Assembly (NCBI RefSeq): GCF_964355755.1
Contig: NC_092678.1
Span: forward strand, 2,813,922-2,877,921
Direction: 5' to 3'
From: Antedon mediterranea
Lineage: Eukaryota; Echinodermata; Crinoidea; Comatulida; Antedonidae
DNA: 64,000 nucleotides
The translations under genes and the position numbers were made by a program. The notes beneath the pieces are model-generated. The model was not told the DNA's origin, searched no databases, and saw only the letters and a program-made list of their open reading frames with translations. Shown piece by piece: positions 23,801-34,100 of this stretch. The stretch's first letter is position 1; each line of letters opens with the position of its first letter.

Positions 23801-26800
23801 GATTCTTAGAAAAACATTGCGACCTAATACTCTACACAACGTTCGCATTTTGTAATGTAAATGTGCTGAATCACCTAAGGCTAAACCAGGGTTGATTGAA
23901 ATTTTCTATTACATGTTGTCGATCAGTTGACTACCTTAGGGTAACCAAGATTCAGTCAACATGTTTCTTTTTAAATATCCCATTTAAATAAAACATCTCT
24001 TAATATGTCAATTAGTCCAGAAAAAAGTGAGGCAAAATTCTATATTTCAAACTTTATTTTCTCATCTTTAGACGAATAAAAAATAGATTTAGATTTTGTT
24101 TTAAATCTGGTTTTATCAACCCACTTAAATCAAACCACTTAAATCAAACTGCTGTGATCCTTAGTGTTCAGTATAAATAATTCTTTAGAGAACAAACATT
24201 TACACAAGGTGTTATACAAAGACTTAGGGAGTGGAATAATTATCTTACCCATCAACGTCATTGAAATCTATATCTAGCATTAGTTGCCATGCATGGTTAG
24301 CGTGTGTAGTCTCTGAAAGGAGATCAGATTGTGTTGATAAATGGCATTTAATACAATCATTCATGCTAAATGGACGTAATGAACTCAAAGTTGATTTGAT
24401 AACTGAATGTACAGTATAATGTGCTATCAGAAGTAATAATAATTATCCATAATGATTTCTTTATCATTTTATCACAACCGTGTATATATAAACAAGTAAA
24501 CGCTGTTGTAACCAGTGTATCACTATGCTTTGTACATTTACTGTGAAATATTTCAGAAGACCAATAAATAAGGACTCACCTATAACTTCAGTACTAATAC
24601 CTGCAAGCTCAAACAAAGGTGCGACCTTCTTCTGGTATATTTTAGGGGCTTTCCCTTTTCCACCATAAGGATTAACTATCACAAATATCCGTTGTGGTCT
24701 CACTGGCCCTAAAGTAAAAGTAAATCTTATTACAAAGCCCTTATTATGAAATTAATAATCTCCATTTTGAGAACAATGTTTTTTATGACGCACAACCAAT
24801 ATTTACTTTGTCATGCAATATTGTAATAAAGTTAACCGGACTTACGCTTTCTTCTTGTTTTTTAATATTTGGTTTCTATTAGCTTTTTAATTGAAATTGT
24901 AAACAACTTGCCAGTTTCAATTGATGTCTGTATACGTTTTATCCATTTATCTCTTGTTGCTGCGTCAGGACACACAAATGTTTCTGAATATAACCTCCAT
25001 TTGTTTCCCTTTTTTCTCTTCACAGAATGAACTAAAAGTGGAAGAGATGGTAACATGAGGCATTTGTTTTTGACAAAAGGTACAGTATTTTTGCATATCA
25101 CACATTTCACAATCTAATCAAGGCAATCTAACAACAGGACACTGAGCTTGCCTTGATATGAACTTGACCATTAGTCCTTTGATCTTAAGTCACAGCCACA
25201 GATAAACCCTTTGATCTCAGAGCTCATCATCCTGTTGTTAGATTTCCTTGAGTCTAATTCACACTATACTCCACATGCTTACAAATTCATATTGTAATAT
25301 CAAATCATATCAAATACATCTTGAAAATTAATTTCCTCTTCTCGAAGCAAAAAACAATTTAATTCATTTATTCGAATTAGATATACAGTAGCGTCTTAGT
25401 GTGTCTCAGAATTCTGTTTCAAGTTGAAACATTAAACTAAGTAATTAGATAATTGTAAATAAGTTCATATATCCATGAATTGTCAAAAGTGTCCTTGAAC
25501 AACTGGAAGAAAATTAATCTTACCTGAAGCACATGACTTACATACATACATATATTATACAATACAATAGATATAGATTATGAGATCCTGGTAATAAGTC
25601 AAGTTTAATATTTGTGGTTTTCACCTTTCCTGATGTACCAGTTCCCAATATGGTACAAGGTCAAAGGTCCTTTAATAATAGTAAATAATCTCAAAGTATA
25701 TCAAGGTAATTGTATTTTGACTATTGCATCCTATTGCAAACACACTGCTAGCTACTGTACATCTAAACTCAGTTAATAAGAATTTAATATTTATTTTAGT
25801 AAAATAAGAAAACAGACCTGTAAATTCTCTATTGTTTGATTGAGAAGGTTTGTCTGTTGGTCCTGCTTTTATTGCGACTATTTCGGTAAGCTTTGCTCGA
25901 TTGATGGATCGATCTGCAAAATGAAATGGCTGTTAAATTTGACGAAAGATAACATGAGCAGCTGAAGATTATAAAAACATTGTTGTCTCTGCTAATTAAA
26001 GTATCTGCGAATAGATTTGACACCATCAACCTAACCAATGACCTTGATAAGCCAATCATAGCTGCTACCTTAAGTAACACTTTTAAGTGTTGTGTATATG
26101 CCATAAGAAATGTAAATTAATTGTTTAATATTAAAAAACCCTAGGCCTCAACCCGATAAAGGCCTCACACTCACATAATTGGCAAGCGAAACACAATGAT
26201 TAAATTTAAATAACAACATAAACACCATATGGTTTGTCAACACATTAAAACTGCGCTATATGGAATAATATAAAAGAGAAGCACAACATAATACAGTTGA
26301 TTTAACATAGGATATAGTATTTCTTCCAAGTGAATTGTATAAAATACTTTGAAGACATATTTTTGGTGTACAGTATGTTCAATAATTAAGGTTTTAAATT
26401 TATTTTAAAGAGAATAAAAATGATGTATAAATAAATTTAAATGGACAAAATTCATAATGTTGGCAAAAACCCTCCAGTATTTGTTTTTATTATAATTAAT
26501 TATACTGGTCTAAGTGGATATATTCTTTTAACTAATAAAATGTTAACATTACCATGGATACAGTATTCAAAGTCAAAATTTTCGTATAAATTCTGCTCTG
26601 GCAAATCCAAAGAAAATTCACGCCTTTTTTCTGTTCCTAATTTAACAACCAAACATGAGAATCAGTTTGAAAATTATTATTCTAATAATATATTACGTTA
26701 ATAAAGTGAATGGCAATTTTTTTTTAATTGATAATGATACAAAATATCTTGCATTAATTAGATTATGTTAATTAATAGCAACGATTTATACTGTAGGTAG

Positions 26801-28340
26801 TAATTACTGTAGAAGTTACAATGTTAAGATATATAAATCCAAGGGCAAATTACTCAAAAAATGACAATGCTGACATGGGTATCAGTGGCTGGATTTCAAA
26901 GGAGATACAAAATAAAATAAGCAAAAGGCTAAAACAGCCATAAAAATGTGCAGAGCTTTCGGGCAAAACTAGACCTTCATCAATGCAAGTATATATGTAT
27001 ACACTGTCTTATTGTAATCTCAGTTTGAGTGTACACTTTGTAACCATTTAATGACTGTTTTATAGCTCAATTATTGTATAGTGAAAGGTCAAACAATGGT
27101 GTATACAATTTTGTGATGAAATAAAGGAGATGAAATAGAAATACAGTAATACGATTATAGGAAGTCCAGTAAGACACTTAAATATGCATAATTCAGGAGT
27201 GATTTATTGTGAAAACAAAGGTTTTCAATGGCTAGTGAGTAATCTGGAATACTGTACTTTTATTACTATTGAGTATTTTGCAAATTATTAAAACTATTTT
27301 ATTTTTACGCTTTTTTAAAATTAAAACATTTTATGCTGTATAAAGGGTAAAAAAATAATATTTAGTACTTTAGTCAGATGTGAAGAACTGATAATAATAA
27401 TAATATTCATATAACATATATAGTACACTAATTATACGATTAAAATTAGTATAGTATTAAAATAAATGATATCCTTTATCAGTTATAAATACTAATAGTA
27501 ATTTGTAAATGGGAAGGAATTCTAAGAAATAGCCAAGCAATTTTTACTTATTAAAGGTGTGAAGTAGGAAGGCAAAACTAAATAAAAGCACATTGTTTTT
27601 ATGAATGCAAGTGTGAATTAACAGTATAATCTTTTTGATTGATCTTTTTGTTAGGGTTACATGCTTAAAGCACTTGTGCTTATTTTGTATCCCATTCCAT
27701 TATCTTATTATTTGTATTGTATTTGTATATGTTTTTATTTTGATTATGGAATAAAAATGTCGATGAATTGAATTAACAGTATAAAAGGAACATTTTGCAA
27801 TCTGTGTTTTATTTATATATATATATGTATATGAATGTTTATTTTACTGTAGTTAGTGCGGACTTTCTATATTTAACCTCAACCACGATTTATTTATGTA
27901 TAATTTATTTTGTAAATAATTTGAGAAACCTTTTTATATAAAAAATGGTGAACTAGTTATGCTGCAAGCTAAAGCGTGTTCTTCTACAGTAAATAGTATA
28001 TTATATAAATGTGCAAAAACATTTGATTAATATAAGTTCTATTTCTAGAGTAGAAAATAAAAAAGTAGGCGTTTCCCATCATCTTCAGATAAACATCATC
28101 ATGATGTAGGCCTCATAGATAGATGCAAACATAAGTTTTCTCAACAATTTAGCAAACACTATACATGGGCCTAGGCTTAATATACACAATTTTAGATACA
28201 AAATACTAGGCCTCTGTTTTTAGTATCAAGAACTTACGTCGTAGAGCCACTTTATCCCACGTTAGCACTTTGGAATTTAAGCAGACTTCGTATGGTTGAT
28301 CGTCAATTTCCAGAACTGCGGATAGTGTTTCTAGTGCCAT
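20842..28340 (-). CDS. CERK: Ceramide kinase
   Basis: Phosphorylates ceramide to ceramide-1-phosphate using ATP at Golgi and plasma membranes. Thirteen coding exons with matching phases total 1,617 nt (538 aa; human CERK, from memory, 537): 28340-28238, 26636-26553, 25913-25818, 25031-24912, 24708-24580, 24312-24249, 23513-23368, 22765-22691, 22457-22305, 22001-21896, 21611-21508, 21408-21212, 21081-20842. A PH-like N-terminal region is followed by the diacylglycerol-kinase-type catalytic domain from about aa 140: IVNPYGGKGKAPKIYQKKVA, IVCVGGDGTFAEVVNGLI (nucleotide loop, about aa 203), IGIIPAGSTDVVVYD, and SFLGYGFFGDVVRESENYRW. The CERK-specific CxxxCxxC motif is present as CGARCNIC, as are GVSPAAHLGNGCVDLIVVRK and FVEVHRVKKFKF. 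The C-terminus extends into a Ser-rich stretch and ends INRLPAIDVK. The intron at 24709-24911 uses a GC donor. It is divergent from TBC1D22. Confidence 0.95.
22082..22199. mobile_element. TTAA-flanked MITE (GCTCTGTCTACACTATCA family), CERK intron copy
   Basis: TTAA at 22078-22081 precedes GCTCTGTCTACACTATCA. The right end TTTGATAGTGTAGACAGAGA is followed by TTTA, a one-base variant of TTAA. The interior keeps GTCCATATTTGGGCACA. TTAA target duplications are typical of the piggyBac superfamily; no transposase is present. Confidence 0.75.
22474..22568. mobile_element. TTAA MITE family, truncated copy in the next CERK intron
   Basis: Contains ATGTCATATCACTATCATAT, CCATATTTGGGCACATCACA, and the right terminus TTTGATAGTGTAGATGGGGC. 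The left terminus is missing. It sits just upstream of the CERK exon 22457-22305. Confidence 0.7.
23308..23350. mobile_element. TTAA MITE family, left-end fragment
   Basis: TTAA at 23304-23307 followed by GCTCTGTCTACACTGTGATG and TGCCCATATATGG. The rest of the element is lost. The fragment lies about 20 bp from the CERK donor at 23367. Confidence 0.6.
24709..24911 (-). other. CERK: GC-AG intron in CERK
   Basis: The exon ends GAAACTG and the intron begins GCAAGT. Joining to the acceptor CTTTAG at 24709 restores the expected reading into RPQRIFVIVNPYGGKG, whereas reading through runs to a stop. Confidence 0.7.
25119..25250. mobile_element. MITE, CAAGGCAATCTAAYAACAGG family, copy 2
   Basis: The left end CAAGGCAATCTAACAACAGG is mirrored by TCCTGTTGTTAGATTTCCTT at the right. 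TCTAA occurs immediately outside both ends and may be the target duplication. It lies in the CERK intron between exons 25031-24912 and 25913-25818. Confidence 0.75.
26553..26636 (-). other. CERK: Symmetric 84-bp exon of CERK, possible cassette exon
   Basis: Minus-strand acceptor TTAAATTAG and donor CATG/GTAATG, phase 1 on both sides. It encodes 28 residues including RREFSLDLPEQNLYENFDFE. Exon 1 also joins in phase directly to the 25913-25818 exon, which in turn reads straight into FTVHSVKRKK, the segment best matching the human PH region. Inclusion or skipping therefore both preserve the frame. Use of this exon is inferred, not shown. Confidence 0.6.
26637..28237. other. CERK first intron, AT-rich
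   Basis: No coding sequence, RNA gene or clear mobile element recognised. It contains short simple TA/TAA runs near 27390 and 27810. Confidence 0.5.
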
Positions 28341-28859
28341 GTCGATAGAAAACACCCATCATATTGTCTCCTTAACTTTATTGCTTTTTAATATACATAT
28401 TTCTAACGTTGCCAATCTATTATTTTAATGAAAATTCAATTTTTTAGAGAGACTCCTGCAATTGGTTCTGTTCTTCGTGAATGATCTTTACATACTGTGT
28501 TTGTTTTGTTTTGTTGATTACTAGACAGCCAATCAAAACGTCTTATCAGCAATCAATTAGTGACACCCTAGGTTTCTATTTATACATATTTTGATAATTA
28601 AAATCATATTATTTGACAGTTCATTAATTTTAAACAACACAAATAGATAATTTTAGGCATTAAATTACGTGTTTATAGGAATCTAGGATTGAATTATATT
28701 ATCAATATTTTTTACAACAAAAAAACGTTAAGGCATAATTTTAGTAAGTTAGGTAGGCTTGTGCGACGTAATCAGTATGGCGGATCTGAGTTTCAGAAAC
28801 TAAACATTAAAGTTCCAAGTTAAAAGTCTGTTTTAAGTCTTTCTGCTAAGTTTTTCGAT
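28341..28859. promoter_or_regulatory. Divergent CERK/TBC1D22 promoter region
   Basis: 519 bp separate the two start codons, which point away from each other. No TATA box is obvious at a sensible distance for either gene. A motif GTATGGCGGATC at 28775-28786 resembles the YY1 core (ATGGCGG) often found just downstream of TSSs in divergent TATA-less promoters. Both transcripts are inferred to start within this interval. Confidence 0.6.
28777..28803 (+). other. Upstream ORF ahead of TBC1D22
   Basis: An ATG at 28777 opens an 8-codon frame (MADLSFRN) ending at TAA 28801-28803, 56 nt before the main start. It would be in the leader only if transcription starts upstream of 28777. A translational effect is inferred. 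Confidence 0.3.
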
Positions 28860-31084
28860 ATGGCAAATTCAGAAAAAAGAACAACTACAATAGGTGGAGG
28901 GTTTGGCAGTACAAGTGCACCGAAAAAGGGGACGTATTGGAAGAAAGGAGCTGATAAAGTTCCAGGAAGGTAAGCCCACCCCCACCCCCTAACAGAAGAT
29001 TTTTTCGAAGGGATCGAGAGGCCTTATACCCCGATAAAGCTCAGCGGTTGACCGCCATGACGTCCTTAGGCCTAGCTTAGAAAATTTATTTCCCTCAATA
29101 AGTAATTCAAATGAATACAAATGAATAAATATATTTTCATGGCTGTGTGTAGGCCTACAGTAGGCCGAATTAAGATAAGTGTCAACTTTCGTTACTGTTT
29201 GTTTTGATGAAATAAATTAAAATTAAATAATTTTAGACCCTACCTAAAAAATAAAAGCTGTGGCTAAATAAAGATACGGTACTGTATCCTAACTTCCGTT
29301 AGGTACAGCAGGTAGGGTAAAATTGCATTGCGTCATAATCAGCCAATGGGTTGCTGGGACGTATAAGGACTTTGGATTTTTTTTCTTATTGCGTCTGTAG
29401 AGAATGCCTATCGGCAGCGCCAGGCTGCATGAATGTGTGCTCTGATTCTGTGACTCAGCCCCGGCACTAGACCTAGCAAAGTTTAACAACGGGTGACAAC
29501 GTCGATGCTGTATTAATAGAGCAAGTTTATGTGGTTGATGGACGTTACATAAAGCATTTAAAACATGCACTCAATCTCAAATATTATTCCATTACACAAC
29601 ATACAGTAGTAGTAGTATTATAGTCCGATATCTTGATACAGTAGCCAAATTAAAAGTAAAGGAATTATAATTCAATGTTGGAAATGAGATTTTGATTCCA
29701 AATGAAGTATTTAGGCCTATAATTGTTATTAATTTTGTTTACAGACACATAAACAACAAGCAAATGCGGACAATATAGGGGCCCTCAAATATTATGATTT
29801 AGACAGTAGTCCCAGGGCTTAGTCACAGACACATGCAGCTGGCCCCAGCCTGGTACTGCTTTCCCTACACAAACAAACTCATATAATGAGGCTATAGGTT
29901 ATAGTACGTAGTAGGCCTCTTTTGAAACGGTTTTGTGTATTCTAGAATTAAAATCAACTTGTTTTGGCTTTTTAATAATAACAGACGTAGGCTACATTTA
30001 GTTTTTGTCACACACGACGGTGATAGTAGCAATAAATGAAGCATAAAGAAATTTTAAGCGGTTGATCACTGTTTTCGCAATATGAAAACAAATCCAAAGT
30101 CCTTGCACAATGACGTTACACATGTACCACGTCCCCACTGGATGATTATGACGTAATGCAATTTTACCGTACCTTTAGCAAACGGAAGTTAAGATACGGT
30201 ACCGTATCTTTAGCCATGGCGAAAAGTAAACAGATTAATCAGTACTACTACTAGGCTAGTCAAGGCATAACTTTACTAGTAAGGCAGGGTAGCTATGAGA
30301 GGAGAATTCCCTTTCCGTTGGGGGAAACATCAAAAAAATTATGACAGCAGATGGTTGTACAATGTCTTAAATATTGTAAATTTGGTTGTGTGTACAGTAA
30401 GCCTTTTTGTTATATTTTAATGCAGAAAACAAGACACATAAATAAAAATTCAGTTTCTTTGTAATCCGGGAGAAAAAGCTTGTTAGGCCGGGAGACGAGT
30501 TTAGAATACACGGGTGTCCCGGCCAAAACAGGAGTGTTGGCGTCTATATAAATTAAATATATTTGCATGGAAAGGTCAAGACAGCTGTTTTAAATTGGGA
30601 TTTAAATACAGAATTTCTGTGCTGCTTATAAAATTAGTACTGCTAGGAGAAGTAAACAATAAGTTGTACTCTTATAGAATAATGTTATGAGTTTATTTAA
30701 CCCCTGAAAAAAAAAATGTAAAAGATAATTTTTTGTAAAACGTTGACCAATTTGATGCAATTATTTTCCTCAATATTTTTGTAATGCTAACATTTTAATT
30801 AATTTAAGTACATTTCACAGAAAGATTTAATGCATACAACAAAATGCTTATATACACAGTTTTGATTGCTTTTTAAGATTCAGAAATCCCATGCAAACGC
30901 TATACTACTGTCATTGTTTGTCATCTCGCAAAGATAAAACTTCTTTTTAAAATTGTGTAGCCCATATAGCTCTTTAATAATTTGAAAGCTTTTCCGTGCA
31001 CTGCTGTAATGTTTTAATATTCTGATGTACTGTAAATAGTAGAAATACTACAATTACATTATAGAAAGTAGGAAGTATTATGTT

Positions 31085-31118
<34 letters not shown>

Positions 31119-34100
31119 TGTCTACCATAGATATTTGATTGTGTTTTAATGTTTCATACTTCCTCATTGTTTTACAGAGTATGTATATTTTTCCATTTTG
31201 TACCATACAGTATAAGAAAAATATCTAGTTTGTATAATGCCATCCCAATTAGTTTAACCCAGTGGAACTATTCTAGCCTCATGTATGTTTTAGATTTTTC
31301 CAATTATGCCATAGTTTTTAATATTAACATTTTTACTTTGTTTAACTTGTTTATTTCATTATTGAAACTATTATTTTTTTATGTTCAGTGCATTTCATTT
31401 GGATGGGAGTGAAGTGTACGTTGGATTTATGAATTTGCTTTACTTTTTAATTGAATTTAAGAATATTTAATTTGGATTTATATTTTTTAATTTGACTTTG
31501 ACATTTAATTTTGAACAGGGTTGGTTTATAATTTCCTTTTTTGGAATTCTTCTAACCATAATGCACTGTTCTAAATCTACATTTGCCCTATGCTACAGTT
31601 ACCTGGTTCGAATGCATAGCAATACAGTAGTATAGTGCATGTTTCGCATGAATACACAAAAAATCTTATCAAGTTTAAAAGAAGTAGTAAAAGTTATATT
31701 AGTACATTACTGTTGTTACTTTAGTACCCTCCATGAATGTATAGCATTAACCTATATATTAGTACATTACTGTTGTTACTTTAGTACCCTCCATGAATGT
31801 ATAGCATTAACCTATCGTTATTATTTACTTAATATGCTAATTGCACTTTCACACTATATTGGTAACAACTTTTACTAAAAATGAACAACTATATTTTATT
31901 TATATAGACTGGGAAGTTAAATTCCTATTTGTTAGTAGGTAATGAAGTGTAAACAAAATAACACATTATGTAAAGTGTATCATGAGAGGTGATACTGCAT
32001 GATTTACGGAAAACAGGTCTTTTTATGTTCATTAAACTTCATTTAACTAATATTTCAAATGTTTGGTGCTTTCCAAATTTTGTTTTTTATAACAAAAAAA
32101 GTAATATTACCGTAATAACCAGAGAAGTTATTGTATTAAACTAATATTGTTTAACAAAAAATTCTTTAAAATTGCATATTAGCTATTATATCTTTACACA
32201 TTTTTTTTTCTAATTTTTAAAACATTGTTAATGAATACTGTTGTGTATTAATAATGTAGTAGCAAGTGATTAATTATTTGCTGTACTGTAGAAGTTATAA
32301 AGTATGATATGACAATAGTTATTATTACAGTAGTATAATATAGCAGGAAAAATAAACATCTTTTCACTCACCCCCCCCTCCCCCTCACTCTTTCACCCCC
32401 CTACCCCCTTACTCTTTCACCCCTTTCCCCTTTCTCAAACCCCTTTCTAAAAAATATATAAACATGTATGTAGTATAGTTAAAATACTAAATAGTTTTTG
32501 GTATTTACAGTTCAAACCATTTTTGTTATTGATTTTTTTTATATTTGATGTATTGGTTGCCTTATTTTAATATGCAAATTGTCTCTTATATCTCATTGGA
32601 AAGCACTTAAACTTCCCAAAAGCAATGCCATTATAATCCTCAACTATAGTAAATCGGTCACAATCATCAAGATATAATTGAACCATTGAGACCAATAGTC
32701 TATGCATGAACCAGTCAAGCATTACATGTTCTAACAGTGATAAATTCTATGTTGTTAGCATGCGTCCAGTGTACAGTGCGAAGTACGGCACCGAAGAGAT
32801 AGCAGCTCAGACTCGGTTACGGGATCATACGGCAACAAAAGGCAACAAAAAGAAGAAAGATACGTTTGCGGATTTCGATTATAGAATGAATGATGCGTGG
32901 GACGTTGACGAGGAAGAGTTGAACGCTATGGCTCTAAGTAAATTGCAGGAACGAGAACAATTAGCAATTCAGCAAGAGCTTAATGAAAGTGTTCATGATA
33001 CTGGGCAAAATGATGCAAAAGTTAAAGGTCAGGATTCATTATAGATTACTAATTACACTAATTTTGTCCATACCTACAGTACTTTTTATATTTTTTTGTT
33101 GTAATTTAAAATTAAGAAAAGACTCGTTCTACCTTCAGAACCATGGAGTGAGTGAGCCTCAAATTGTCAATGTTATGGCTACGTATAGTTCCACTGTCTT
33201 AACCGCTCGGTCACCCACTCTTTTATCTTACCACCAACTTCAGTTTTCTAATAATAAATTCTTTTTTCACCGCCATCAGATCCTTCAGTAAGTTCAGAAA
33301 TACCAACAGATGTAGCAATAATAAATGAACCCAGACCAACAAGTCCTATCAGGATGTCGTCGGAACCAGTAGCAGACGTCGAGTTGTCAAGGCAACATAA
33401 GTTTGGTCTATTATTATCAGGTCCAAACACAGATTTAGGTTGGTAATATTTACAGAAATAAATAACATTTTTATTGGTTTAATATTACAATGTTACCATC
33501 TTTTGGTTGAGATGTTGGGCTGTACATGGGCTGCTGCACGGCCTTTTGGGCTGTCCATGGGCTGCTCTACGGCCTTTTGGGCTATTCATGGGCTGCTCTA
33601 CAGCCGGTTGGGCTGTTCATGGGCTGCTCTAATGGCTTTTGGGCTATTCATGGGCTGCTGCATGGCTTTTTGGGCTATTCATGGGCTGCTCAATGGCCTA
33701 TTGGTCCGTTCATGGGCCGCTGAATGGCCTTTTGGGCTATTCATGAGCTGCTGCACGGCCTTCTTGGCTATTCATGGGCTGCTCAATGGCCTATTGGTCC
33801 GTTCATGGGCTGCTGCATGGCCTGTCGGGTCGTTCATGTGCTACTGCAAGGCCAAAAAGTCAATGTGGTAGTGTCACCCTTTTAAATTTACATAACACAC
33901 AAAATAATTTGTACTTCCATTAATTTTAACAAATCTAAAATGCCCCAACAAATTACCTATTGCTATTAGCTACTATTACTTTGTGAATATATGATAATAT
34001 TAAATTACCATAGTAAATTCATGCAGCAGTATTTAATACAATAATCTAAATTTATTATAAAAAATTCTCCAAAGAGACATCAATCATTATAATAGCTGTA

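Larger units (their letters stand above)
30217..32758. other. Remainder of TBC1D22 intron 1
   Basis: AT-rich non-coding DNA with a (TAA)n microsatellite, a 60-bp tandem duplication and a C-rich tract, listed separately. No further gene seen. Confidence 0.5.

Noticed and set aside
25829-26104. 91-codon minus-strand frame overlapping a CERK exon
   Set aside because: It reads the 25818-25913 exon in another frame; the CERK frame gives the expected AKLTEIVAIKAG...EFT into VHSVKRKK.
29289-29570. 93-codon minus-strand frame
   Set aside because: Falls inside the 956-bp inverted-repeat element and partly within one arm; no similarity to a transposase is visible.
33440-33871. 143-codon frame, repeated FMGCCMAFWAIHGLL-type sequence
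   Set aside because: Translation of a 31-bp minisatellite within an intron; the donor at 33438 and the acceptor at 34900 join cleanly without it.
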